Below are positions 1-8,728 of a stretch of 64,000 nt of DNA, one piece after another. The number at the start of each line of letters is the position of its first letter. Position 1 is the stretch's first letter. A program made the translations under genes and the position numbers. This DNA is from Nocardioides kongjuensis (GTDB lineage Bacteria > Actinomycetota > Actinomycetes > Propionibacteriales > Nocardioidaceae), in the NCBI RefSeq assembly GCF_013409625.1, contig NZ_JACCBF010000001.1:4405001-4469000 (forward strand). The letters are read 5' to 3'. Below the pieces are notes generated by a model. It searched no databases. It was not told where the DNA came from and saw only the letters and a program-made list of their open reading frames with translations.

Positions 1-892
1 CGTGAGGTCGGTTGGAAAGGCTCGTCTGGAGGGGAGCCGGCAACTGGTCCGGAACGGCTCTGGTCGCCCGAACTTTCTGGATCAGCCGAGTAACGTCCGA
101 GACGATCGGCACACCACACATGGTTGCGTCGCGCGCCAGGTAGTCGAGCTTGTCGGCGTCGTAGGGGCCACTGATGATCTCGTGTGCCAGGACGATTTCG
201 TCGTCGATCCGCGCTCCAATGATCAGTTTCTGCATCAGGGAAGCCTGATCATCTTTCGGGGGCAGGCCGAGCCGGGCTCGTGTTATGCGAAGGAGCTGAC
301 CAAAGGCAGGTGATCCCAACAGGTAGTAGGCTGCCATCTCTGAGAGTTGGCTGTCATGGGATGTGTCGGCCTGGGCGCCAAATGCCTGAATCAGGCTGCG
401 ACACTCCCGGTTGCCTTCCAGGGCGAACTCCGACACGTGGGACATCGCGCCGTGCCCGACGTCGTGGCAAAGCGCGGCGAGCCGCAGGGTCTCGAGAAGA
501 GAGTCGTTGATGACTTTGCTCGACTCCGGGGAGACATTCACGATGCCACGCGCATTGAGGCTTGCCACGATCTGCTGAACTTCGTGCACCACGCCGAGAC
601 TGTGTTCGAGGCGTGTGTGCGTCGCTGCCATGTAGACAAGATGGACAACGCCCAACTGCCGGATCCGCCGCAGCCGCTGCAGCAGAGGCGAGTCGAGAAT
701 CGTCACCTCTAGTGGCGACAGTCGAATCGTGCCCCAGATCGGGTCGTTGAACTCCTTCGGCTCTCGTACAAGGTGACCAGCAGTCACGCGTTCGATGTAG
801 GGCCGCAGGAGTTCCTCAGCGAATTGCTCCAACGCCTGGCGATGAGACTCCAAGGGCTCGACATTGTCCGAGCCAGACGAATCGGGCGACAC
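1..892 (-). CDS. HD-domain phosphohydrolase (dGTPase-like), C-terminus beyond window
   Basis: Reading the minus strand gives a continuous frame of about 297 codons that runs off the left edge, so the C-terminus is missing. It shows the hallmark order of the COG1078-type HD superfamily: DPIWGTIRLSPLE, LLQRLRRIRQLG, the first metal His in HTRLEHSLGV, the HD pair in LAALCHDVGHGAMSH, and the late Asp in GPYDADKLDYLARD. Family members hydrolyse phosphoester bonds of nucleotides, often dNTPs; the substrate here is unknown. No ATG lies before the domain, so I chose the GTG at 892; an in-frame stop sits about 70 bases further upstream. An XRE regulator lies upstream on the same strand. HD phosphohydrolases beside XRE genes are common in accessory and defence regions, but that role is inference. 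Confidence 0.82.
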   Translation of the reverse strand, partial: MSPDSSGSDNVEPLESHRQALEQFAEELLRPYIERVTAGHLVREPKEFNDPIWGTIRLSPLEVTILDSPLLQRLRRIRQLGVVHLVYMAATHTRLEHSLGVVHEVQQIVASLNARGIVNVSPESSKVINDSLLETLRLAALCHDVGHGAMSHVSEFALEGNRECRSLIQAFGAQADTSHDSQLSEMAAYYLLGSPAFGQLLRITRARLGLPPKDDQASLMQKLIIGARIDDEIVLAHEIISGPYDADKLDYLARDATMCGVPIVSDVTRLIQKVRATRAVPDQLPAPLQTSLSNRPH

Positions 893-1061
893 GAAAAAGA
901 CATTAGCCTTCGAACGCGCCGCCGCTCGGCAATTCGCGGCTGAGCGCGACGCGCGAGGCTACGACTGCGGCGACCTGTCGCGTACGACTCGCCACTGTCC
1001 TTCGCCTGGTGTCGGGCAGCGCGGGGGCGGAATGACCGGTCTCCGGAAGCTGGCGGTCGCA

Positions 1062-1355
1062 CTACAGACCTTCCTGGTCGGTGATCTCGGGCGAGGGTGC
1101 GACGTCAGGAAGCTGAGCTTGAGCCAGCACGTCGTCGATCGTCGCGTCCAGATGGTTCATGATGGCCGCGAATGTGAAGACCTCGGGTGACGCGGTGGCG
1201 CCTGATTCGATCTTCCGGATCGTTTCCGTGGACACGTCGGCAAGCCGTGCCAGTCGTTCTCGGCTCAATCCCCTCTGCTCGCGCAGCGTCCTGACGAGTG
1301 ATCCGAGCCGCCGGGCGCGCGCCAAGCGCTCAGGGGAAGCGCTTTGCCGCGGCAT
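1062..1355 (-). CDS. XRE-family helix-turn-helix regulator
   Basis: A 97-residue protein with one Cro/cI-type HTH at about residues 20-75: LVRTLREQRGLSRERLARLADVS, then TETIRKIESGATASP. It has no further domain. The start is the ATG at 1355; a TTG at 1361 would add two residues. A -10-like TATAGT lies only 8 bases upstream of the ATG, so the transcript may be leaderless. An inverted repeat GACAAT/ATTGTC brackets this promoter, which fits autoregulation. It is followed on the same strand, after about 170 bases, by the HD phosphohydrolase, which it may control. Confidence 0.8.
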   Translation of the reverse strand: MPRQSASPERLARARRLGSLVRTLREQRGLSRERLARLADVSTETIRKIESGATASPEVFTFAAIMNHLDATIDDVLAQAQLPDVAPSPEITDQEGL

Positions 1356-1356
1356 G

Positions 1357-1386
1357 GACAATAACTATACTGGTAAAATGATTGTC
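1357..1386. promoter_or_regulatory. Inverted repeat over the XRE gene promoter (candidate operator)
   Basis: GACAAT (1357-1362) and ATTGTC (1381-1386) form a perfect 6-base inverted repeat around the minus-strand -10-like hexamer TATAGT (1364-1369). The stretch is clearly AT-richer than its surroundings. Its position over the core promoter suggests an operator for the adjacent XRE protein; binding is inferred. Confidence 0.5.
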
Positions 1387-1541
1387 ATGGCGCCGGAGGT
1401 CCATTGACAAGCATCGAACAGATGTTCGACCATGGTCAACAGTTGCCGCATGCGGCCGATGTGACTAGTGGGGCCGTGGGGGCCAGAGGAGCCAAAGGAA
1501 TCGCGCCGAAATCCGTGACTGGTGGGCGCTAGTGGAGGAGA

Positions 1542-1979
1542 GTGGCAGCCGTGGCGGAAGAGCTGACGGACGTGGACGAACTCACTGCCGACGACTTCAT
1601 CCTCGGGCTGTTCGCGGCCCTGACCCGGCGGAACATTCCGACGGTCTCGATGCGCGAAGAGCACTTCTATGAAGCCATTGAGGCCAGTTTTCGACGGCTG
1701 GAGGAGTTGCAGTCCAGCGACCCCGGCATTGCAGAACTGACCTTCCGCGTCAAGCTTGACCCTCTCTACGGAGACAGCGCCGTCGTGCGCAACGCGGTCA
1801 ATGCTGTCGTGCAGCGGACCTTCCTCAGCCTGGACAATCCGGAGTTCGTGACCATTCGCTCCAAGCTCAACGACCGGCAAGCCGAACGCACGCTCGAGCA
1901 TCTGCCAGGCAAGCCGGAGTGGTACGTCGCCCTGGCGGACAAGTTTGTCGAGGTGCGGACCGCAGCCAAGAGCGCGTGA
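1542..1979 (+). CDS. Hypothetical protein, acidic and helical
   Basis: A 145-residue soluble protein transcribed away from the XRE gene. There is no signal peptide or membrane segment. The N-terminal half is acidic (ELTDVDELTADDFILGLFAAL), and the rest reads as mixed helix with FRRLEELQSSDPG and a charged C-terminus. I do not recognise the family. A GGAGGAG lies at 1534-1540. The GTG at 1542 is very close to it, so the GTG at 1551 (MAEELTDVDE) is an equally good start. Codon use fits a real gene, and it may belong functionally with the divergent XRE/HD pair. Confidence 0.65.
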   Translation: MAAVAEELTDVDELTADDFILGLFAALTRRNIPTVSMREEHFYEAIEASFRRLEELQSSDPGIAELTFRVKLDPLYGDSAVVRNAVNAVVQRTFLSLDNPEFVTIRSKLNDRQAERTLEHLPGKPEWYVALADKFVEVRTAAKSA

Positions 1980-2394
1980 CTGTCTTGCGCACGCTGTCCG
2001 CGGCGTGACAGTGGAACAGCCCTTTCCATCGGATCGGATGAGGGTGAGTTAAGCCTGCGAGCCCGGGCGCCACCGGTCGGGAGCTCAACCATTTCGTCTC
2101 TGCCAGCGAAACCAACGCTCGGCCGATGACAACTCGTACGTCCTCGAGTGGTCTCCAAGAAAATCCTGTGGGTCTTCCGCCGTCGACAGGGTTTGGCACG
2201 CATCCAGTCCGAATCTGGTCAACGTCGCAGCGAGCCGGGCGAAAACACCGCCTCTACGTCATCGGTGACCGTGATGCGTGGAAGACGCACCTACTTTCGT
2301 CAGCTGTCTGAACATCTCCAGTGGCGGGCGAGCAGTTCGACTAGCCTCCTGCAGAGCCTGGCATCAAGCCGGGACCCCGGGGCGGCGGCCATCG
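1980..2394. other. Intergenic, no gene seen
   Basis: No frame here has convincing coding character. It lies between the convergent ends of the hypothetical gene and the recombinase gene. I see no clear terminator hairpin with a T-run. Confidence 0.4.
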
Positions 2395-5300
2395 TCAGTC
2401 ATCGTTGGTGGGCGGGCGCCACGACCGCCCTCGCCGAGGGATGTTGTCTGCGCGGAGGACAGTCATCAGCGTCGTGTGCGTGACGTCGTGCCCGGCCAAA
2501 ACCTGCCTGACTGTCATCGACGTATCGAGGTACGACGCGATGAGGGACTGGCGTTGGTGGGGCGACAGTCTCGATGCTGCGGCAACTCGAGCCTTTCGAC
2601 CGATTGCGTCGCGCGCCTGGCCGGCCGCCTCGGATGGGTGGGCGAGGTCAAGTTCGAAGCCGGCCTCGCTCCACATGTCTGCTCTCGCAATGTAGCGGTC
2701 GAACCTTGTTGGCCAGCGGATGCCGGCTTCATCACGACGGCAGTCGGGGTTGAGGCACACGTGGCCAACCGGTAGCCCGATGATCATCGATGCTCTGGCC
2801 GCGCCACCGCACGCATGGCAGGGCGCGGGCCGCGGCCGCGCATTCGGCGCTTCTGCCATCGCCCAAGCGCCGCTTGCAAACCGCCCGTTGGCATGGAGCA
2901 CCTTGCGCGCCAATGCCACGAGAGATTTGTCCGCCTTGGCCACTTCAACGGGTGCGCCCGTGGCTTCGGCGATGAGCAGGTAAGTGACGCCTTTGCCGCC
3001 GCGACTGGGATTGACCCACGTCCGGGAACCGGTAGTCAGGTAGTACGTCCGAATGCGATCGGCCAGCAGGTCAAGCTCAACGAAGTCTGCAAGGAGTTCG
3101 GGATCGCGGTACAGATCCGTCAAGGACGGCGCCTCTGCGGGATCCTCGCCGGGTGCCAGTTCGGGGAAGAGGGCAGCCATGCCGAGCCGAAGAAGCGCAG
3201 CATCCTCGCAGGCGACAATCGATGCGCGGTTCCCTGAGGGCCCGCCGAAGGCCCGGAGTGCATCCGTTGGAGACATCCCCACCCAGCCCGGATCTCCTGA
3301 AGCTGGAGGGCTTCCTGCGCGCAGGAGAGAAATCGCTTTGAGGCGACGAGCCGGCAGCTTGGTGACGTACCCGGAGACGTAGTGACCGGAGAACGGAACA
3401 CTGTGCGGCCCTTTCGATGTGGCGAACACCAAGTCGCCGGTGAAGTGGAACGCTGTTCCTGAACCGTGACGCTCGGCGACGGGTTCGGCCGCGAACGCGA
3501 GGTTTCGGACGGCATCACGCAAGACAGTCCGACACCCGCTCGAAGCCGGGTTGCGCAGGCTTGCCACCAACGCCTGCATGGCGGGTGCTGTCACGCCCGG
3601 CGAGGCAACCATGGCGGCGGCGACCTCTCGATGCAGTCGTTGCCTCTTGAGGTCGAGTTCCTGCAGACGGTCTTGCTCGCCTCCCCAGTCTGCGTAGGCC
3701 CGGTGCCGAAGGCTCTCTGGCATGACCGGAAGGCCGTTCGCGTCAACCTCGAGGATCAACGTGAGCTGTGCTTCCTGTCGTCGACGGCCTGCAGCCAGTT
3801 CCGCCTCAACGCGATCACGCTCTGAGACCAACAGCGCTGTCGAGTGAGACTGATTCGCCTGATTCAGGAACGGCCTCAAGGGTTTCCCGTTGTGGGCGAT
3901 CAGAGCTTCGATGAGCGCCGCCGTCAGCACATTGTCGGCCACGTAGCGATGGCCGCTCGGTGGGCGTCGATGAGCGGAACGAGCGTCGGTGTCGGTGCCT
4001 TCGGGCCGGTGGCCGCCGGTCAGACTTCGCCCCGGGCGGGCGTAGGACAGGATCCACGAGAACTCGCCGTCCCTGGCCGGATTGACATCCGGCTCAAGGT
4101 GGACAGGCTCCCCGTTCACCGACGCTTCGAGGCCCGACCATGACCATGAGGCGTGCGACCGAAGTGCCGGACGGTTTCGCAGAAAGGACCTGATCCGTTC
4201 GAAATCCTCCGGGCGTGCCCACGCACCTGATGCTGGGAAGATGTTGTTGATGACCAGTGGTTCGTCGTCGCTCGTGCGGACCTTTCGAACGATCCGACCT
4301 GTCTCGTACAGGTCAAGGTTCTGTTCGATGGCCCGGAACCATCGCCTCGGCCAATGTTGGTTCACTGGTTTGGTTGGGCCACCCCAGTACGCGGACGGGC
4401 CTTGGCTGCGCTCTCGGCGGAGTCCGTCAGTGCTCCAACGTCGAGCGAGGAGCTCGGGGAAGAGAGCGTGTTCGTCACGGCCGTCGACGCCGAAGTTGGC
4501 GAGGATCCACTGGAGAGTCGCGGCCTGGTCGACCAGTTGGCCGTCCTGGTCACGCACGTCCGGTACGCCGGAAAGGCTGTCATGGAGTGCAGGGTGGAAT
4601 ACGGGCGAGTCGATGGCCAGGTAGGACCGTCCCGTAATCCGGTCGCGATAGCGGATCAGACCTGGGGGGCAACCGCCTCCGAGCGAGTAGCGGACGCGGC
4701 CATCGATCATGCGGTCGTGTGTCTCGCGGCGAATCCCGGCGACGGCCTTGCGACGCATCGCGAGGCCCTCGGCTCTACCGCCGATGCCCTTGATCGTTGC
4801 AATCACCTCGGCCATCTCACCGAGATCCCAACGGCCCTGTTCGCCATCGCCGCTCCACGAGATCCCCAGACGACGCTCGAGATCGCGAAGCTCATGAACG
4901 ACCAACATGGACGTCGATCGTGACAGTCGGTCGAATCGCTTGACGAAGACGCCAGCCAGGTCGATCGTCGACGAGCGGAGGATCTGCTGAATCAACGTCA
5001 CGTGTGGCTGCTGATGATCAGTCGTCAGCTTCAGCGCAGATCCGGAGGAAAGGCAAAGCAGGACGCCGTGCTCAGTCAGGTCGATCAGGCAGGTGCGCAT
5101 CGAGAAGGCTGTGCCGTCTGGCTCGGTGAATCGCTGCACGTTCGGCGAGGAGAAGAGCCAGTCCGCCATGATGTCGCGTGAAGGCAGGGTTCGTGTCAGG
5201 TCGAAGCCCGTCAAGCGAGCCAGGTCGACTACGGCATCGTGGGCGTCGGCCGCTGCTGCTTCGCTGCCCTTGCGTGTGCGTGCGTCGCTGTTACGAGCGG

Positions 5301-5496
5301 CGATCAGGAGGGGACGCTTCCGGCTGACGACGAGGTCGTGCAAGTCGCCATCGAAGCCAGCACGCCACGTCGGAGCCGGAAGGTGACGCGGTCGTTGAGA
5401 ACCGAGCCACAGGCGTGCTTCGTGGACGTCAGCCGGCCCCGTCTGTGCCCCGCCGGCAGGGTTCGTTGGGCTGACGCTCATCATGACAGTAGACAT
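2395..5496 (-). CDS. Very large serine recombinase (resolvase/invertase superfamily)
   Basis: About 1033 residues from the ATG at 5496. The open frame runs further upstream, but that part (rich in R, S and G) looks non-coding. The N-terminal third carries a degenerate serine recombinase catalytic core: a candidate nucleophile in LLIAARNSDAR, the Arg-rich helix start in VFVKRFDRLSRST, and a GGGCPPGLIRYRD segment matching the GG-PPGY stretch after the catalytic domain. A Cys4 zinc ribbon near residue 900 (CHACGG, then CLNPDCRRD) and a C-terminal helix-turn-helix (SPHQRQSLIASYLD with NIPRRGRSW) complete the recombinase plan. Such enzymes integrate or excise mobile elements. It may be the integrase of this accessory region, but I could not define attachment sites. 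The catalytic assignments are tentative because the core is divergent. Confidence 0.7.
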   Translation of the reverse strand: MSTVMMSVSPTNPAGGAQTGPADVHEARLWLGSQRPRHLPAPTWRAGFDGDLHDLVVSRKRPLLIAARNSDARTRKGSEAAAADAHDAVVDLARLTGFDLTRTLPSRDIMADWLFSSPNVQRFTEPDGTAFSMRTCLIDLTEHGVLLCLSSGSALKLTTDHQQPHVTLIQQILRSSTIDLAGVFVKRFDRLSRSTSMLVVHELRDLERRLGISWSGDGEQGRWDLGEMAEVIATIKGIGGRAEGLAMRRKAVAGIRRETHDRMIDGRVRYSLGGGCPPGLIRYRDRITGRSYLAIDSPVFHPALHDSLSGVPDVRDQDGQLVDQAATLQWILANFGVDGRDEHALFPELLARRWSTDGLRRERSQGPSAYWGGPTKPVNQHWPRRWFRAIEQNLDLYETGRIVRKVRTSDDEPLVINNIFPASGAWARPEDFERIRSFLRNRPALRSHASWSWSGLEASVNGEPVHLEPDVNPARDGEFSWILSYARPGRSLTGGHRPEGTDTDARSAHRRPPSGHRYVADNVLTAALIEALIAHNGKPLRPFLNQANQSHSTALLVSERDRVEAELAAGRRRQEAQLTLILEVDANGLPVMPESLRHRAYADWGGEQDRLQELDLKRQRLHREVAAAMVASPGVTAPAMQALVASLRNPASSGCRTVLRDAVRNLAFAAEPVAERHGSGTAFHFTGDLVFATSKGPHSVPFSGHYVSGYVTKLPARRLKAISLLRAGSPPASGDPGWVGMSPTDALRAFGGPSGNRASIVACEDAALLRLGMAALFPELAPGEDPAEAPSLTDLYRDPELLADFVELDLLADRIRTYYLTTGSRTWVNPSRGGKGVTYLLIAEATGAPVEVAKADKSLVALARKVLHANGRFASGAWAMAEAPNARPRPAPCHACGGAARASMIIGLPVGHVCLNPDCRRDEAGIRWPTRFDRYIARADMWSEAGFELDLAHPSEAAGQARDAIGRKARVAAASRLSPHQRQSLIASYLDTSMTVRQVLAGHDVTHTTLMTVLRADNIPRRGRSWRPPTNDD

Positions 5497-6200
5497 GCGG
5501 AGACCACGACAGGATCGGAGTCGTAGGGGATCGGGTTCGATTCTGTGTGCAAGGCCCGCTCCAGTGTCATAAGTGCTTGCGCGCTTCCAACCCGTGCCAC
5601 ATTCGAGTGGCTGAGCACGTGAACCCGATCGCGAGAGCACGTCGTGTTGGTCTGCTCATGAGCATGCAGACGTCCCTCTCGGCGAGGGCCTGCCTATTGG
5701 ATCCCACCAGTGCGTGTTGAGGACCGGCCGTGTTTGGGATCCAGATTCGTCGCTGGGCGCTGCTGGTCTGATGAAATCTGTGATCGACGCCCAGGCTCCA
5801 CCGATCGGTGCTCGTGCGCCCAGTTGATCCGGTTCAGCGGCGCGTATTTGCTGTAGTCGGTGGTCACTACGGGTGGCTACGCATCCAGAGCCGGCTTGCC
5901 GTCGCCCAGCTATACGGCGCGCCCAGATGGCCCTCGGCCTGACGAAACAGGCTGCCCACAACCGGCTCGGCAACCGTTCTTTACGCGCCGAGTATTCGGC
6001 AGACCTGTGCACGAACGGCTGACCAATCGCGTCACGCGAATGCGGGACCTTGGATGTTCGCCTGGTAGCCCGGCTCTTGGGAGGTGTAATGCCTGCGGTT
6101 CGGGTGCGTCCTTGTTGTATGACTGACTTCGTCGTCGTGCATGAGCTCGAGGACATCGGACCCGTCGTCGGCACGCCCGTCCCTTGGCTGGACCGTGGCG
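5497..6200. other. Intergenic, no confident gene
   Basis: About 700 bases with no frame of convincing composition; the longest minus-strand frame is low-complexity S/T/P/R sequence. As the region upstream of the large recombinase, it is where an attachment site could lie, but no direct or inverted repeat stands out. Confidence 0.35.
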
Positions 6201-6593
6201 ATGTCTGAGGTGTCGGGCGTGTCGGGTGAGGACGATCTGGAGTCCGCTGGGCGGTTGCTGCGCTGGTCGGCGTACCGGCCGGGTGGTTGGGCTTACTCGG
6301 CACTAAGGGTGTCAAGGACGCTCGGACTGTGCCCGGCTTACCTTCAACTGCGGCGTGTTGTGGAGGATCACAGCTTGCTGGACGAGCTGGTCTTGGCGAG
6401 TGCCCTTGGCTTGACCTCGGAGCGGAGTGAAGCGGCGATCGCGAGCCCCAGGCTCAATGCCGAGCGTCGACGCGCACTCGTACGGGTGCATCGACGGATT
6501 CGACGCGTGATCGAGAGCGGGGACAACTCGGAGCTGGCTCGTCGGACGTTGGGGCGACTTGCAGACACAGCAGCCACGATGTGGCTCGCCTGA
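6201..6593 (+). CDS. Hypothetical protein
   Basis: A 130-residue soluble protein from the ATG at 6201 (MSEVSGVSGEDD); the frame is open a further 60 bases upstream. Visible stretches are RLLRWSAYRPGGWAYSALRV, then a leucine-rich helical region and a basic RRRALVRVHRRIRRVIESG segment near residue 95. No transmembrane segment is present and I do not recognise the family. GC-rich third positions support coding. Its neighbours give no functional clue beyond lying next to the recombinase. Confidence 0.55.
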   Translation: MSEVSGVSGEDDLESAGRLLRWSAYRPGGWAYSALRVSRTLGLCPAYLQLRRVVEDHSLLDELVLASALGLTSERSEAAIASPRLNAERRRALVRVHRRIRRVIESGDNSELARRTLGRLADTAATMWLA

Positions 6594-7090
6594 CTCGTCC
6601 GGTCACAATCCGCGGGCCACGCCTCACTTCAGTCAGAAAGGGTACGGAATACCATTCTTACCCCGCCCGCCCGTGGCGATGGTCGCCCGCCCAGCCGTGG
6701 TGATGGTCCTAAGGGCTATCTGGGTGCATGTCCGGAGTTCATCCGTCAATCAGGTCACCGGCACTTGTCACGCCGTCGTCCAGTGCCCTCACCCTCAGAT
6801 CGGGACCACCCAGCGGCACGTCCTCGCACATCATGACCTTCCACTCTTCGGGAATCGGCCGAGAATGGCCGGACGCGCGAGACTTGCCGCGATGGGAAGC
6901 GGGCCGCGTGTGGATGCCTACACTCGAAACGCCCCGTGATGCTGCGGTTGTGGACCGAGGTTCCCGCATCGTCGTTGCCGCCCTTCTGAGCGGTGCCTGC
7001 TCATGGCCCCGCCAAGTCGGACCTTTCACGTGCACCTTGTTTCGAGAGACGGCGAACGTCGCCGGGACCTTACTCCTCAAATTGAGGCAC
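6594..7090. other. Mostly intergenic; possible gene fragment on the minus strand
   Basis: A minus-strand frame ending at 6739 has a coding-like tail (RPIPEEWKVMMCEDVPLGG, then RVRALDDGVTSAGDLIDG), but its upstream part is low-complexity, so it may be a truncated gene. A short imperfect tandem repeat (CGCCCGCCCGTGGCGATGGT and a variant) lies near 6665-6710. Confidence 0.3.
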
Positions 7091-7957
7091 TTACTCGGCG
7101 TCAGAATCCGGGCGGCGTGTCCGGTTTCTCTGGTCGCAGCCGTTCGTCAGGGAGGTGTCTTCATCGACAAGTACTACCTCGAGCTGCGGCTCGGCGAGCA
7201 AGTCGTCCATCAACTCAAGCGGTCCGGCGACAATCGTCGAGTCCAAGTCGATGTCGGAGGCGACGAACCATCTGCGATCCTCGGGCCACCACAAGTTAGG
7301 GGATTGGACGAGACCGGCGGATCGCATGCGGTTCGCGAATTGAACCTGCTCGGCCGCACTAACCCGAGCCGGTCCATCGGTCAGGCTCGTCAGGGTCAGG
7401 TTTCCGGCCTCGGCGGCTTCCTCACGCCCGAGGTTCTCGAAGTCGGACGAGAGGTCCGCCACCGCGGCGACAGCTCCCTCGAACAGCCAGTAGTCGCGTC
7501 CGGGAAGGTGAAACGTCGGCATCTGGTGCCACGACGCGGGCCGTCGGCCATGGCCGGTCCACAGCGCGAACCACCCTTGGTCACCAGTCTGGGTGTGTCG
7601 GAGGACGACATCACGGACAAGTGGCAACGTGATCGGATCCAGGGTGCCAAGCAAGGGCTGGGAGAAATCGCAGGGCGCACCAGGCCTCAGCCGTGCCACC
7701 ATGTTGAACTCGGCCTGCGGATGGACCGTTGTGCCGCGGAGCCGTGCAACTGCACTCCAGGAGGTCGGATCTCCGGGCTCGGGCAGGCCCTGGTCCGGAC
7801 GATGCAGCACACGGGCGAAACCTGCATATCGATCAGCAGGCACGAGATTGCGGACGATGGCTCCGAAGTCCCGCATCTCATCGACCACCCAAGCGGCCTC
7901 CCGGGTGCGCGACACCGGCATCCGTTCCGGCCGAGGTGACGTGGAACGTGTCGTCAT
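7091..7957 (-). CDS. Conserved hypothetical protein
   Basis: A 288-residue soluble protein. I chose the ATG at 7957 because a GAGGGG lies nine bases upstream; an ATG at 7966 overlaps that site. Recognisable stretches are FGAIVRNLVPADRYAGFARVL, a Trp-rich DQGWFALWTGHGRRPASW and LPGRDYWLFEG. I recall similar uncharacterised proteins of this layout in actinomycetes but no functional name. No catalytic motif is evident. It ends with a charged, probably disordered tail (DQRNRTRRPDSDAE). It stands alone, with no operon partner. Confidence 0.7.
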   Translation of the reverse strand: MTTRSTSPRPERMPVSRTREAAWVVDEMRDFGAIVRNLVPADRYAGFARVLHRPDQGLPEPGDPTSWSAVARLRGTTVHPQAEFNMVARLRPGAPCDFSQPLLGTLDPITLPLVRDVVLRHTQTGDQGWFALWTGHGRRPASWHQMPTFHLPGRDYWLFEGAVAAVADLSSDFENLGREEAAEAGNLTLTSLTDGPARVSAAEQVQFANRMRSAGLVQSPNLWWPEDRRWFVASDIDLDSTIVAGPLELMDDLLAEPQLEVVLVDEDTSLTNGCDQRNRTRRPDSDAE

Positions 7958-7977
7958 CCTGACCATCCCCTCACGCG

Positions 7978-8208
7978 ATGACCTACACGACGACTTGCGG
8001 TGCGGCCACCCATCATCCACGCGAAGTGTCAATCCCGCCGCGAGTCCTCGAGCTGCTCGTCTCCGAGCACCTGACCAGACCCGGACCAGTCTCGATCCTC
8101 GCCCATGCCCTCCAACACGAACTATCGAAGATCGAGCGCCTCTCCACCAAGTTCTGTCTGACCTTCTGGCAAGCCGTGCGAAAGTCGCCGGGATGGTTGA
8201 CCTTCTGA
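7978..8208 (+). CDS. Possible small CDS, uncertain
   Basis: A 76-residue frame divergent from the preceding gene. The central part (RVLELLVSEHLTRPG, then ILAHALQHELSKIERL) reads like a helical protein, but no ribosome binding site is clear, and a GTG at 8026 is an alternative start. It could be a truncated gene or chance. The 520 bases that follow, up to the surface-protein gene, hold nothing else I can support. Confidence 0.28.
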   Translation: MTYTTTCGAATHHPREVSIPPRVLELLVSEHLTRPGPVSILAHALQHELSKIERLSTKFCLTFWQAVRKSPGWLTF

Positions 8209-8728
8209 CTTGTGCGATCGCGGTGGCTGACCTTGTGCCGACCCCGCACGGCATCCCGGGACTCGACGAACGGGCGGGCCGAAGGTCTCGGTCGGGGCAC
8301 GTGCTTGAAGCCAGGCGACCAGCGGCTCGACTGTCGCCGGTGCTCTAATCGGACAGGGCGCAGCGGAGTCCGAGGCTGCGGCCGCGCCGTTGAAGTCGCC
8401 GACCCGACAACGACGGTCGACGTTCTGATCGCCCGTCGCACAGCTCGGGCACGAGCGAACAACCGGTGGCGGAGTGCTGAGCGTCAGCGCTGCCGGTTCG
8501 CTGGCTACGAGATGCCAGCCGGCGCGCTCTAGGTGTTCTTGAGCGACGGACTGCGTTGCTGATTCCCAGCGCCATCGACAACGGATTCTGAACGGTGCAT
8601 GCGGAATCTGGCAGGACTTGAGGCAAGGCGCGTAATGCTGCTGCTGTTCCTGCCGTCCGGTAGATGACGGCTCGGGGCCATTGGAACCTCCGCGCGCTGC
8701 TTGGGCCGTCCTGGCTCGGGAGGCGTGA

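Noticed and set aside
5500-5560. GGGTTCGATTC resembling a tRNA T-arm
   Set aside because: No acceptor, D or anticodon stems could be paired around it.
5656-6315. A 219-codon minus-strand frame upstream of the recombinase
   Set aside because: Low-complexity S/T/P/R composition and no ribosome binding site.
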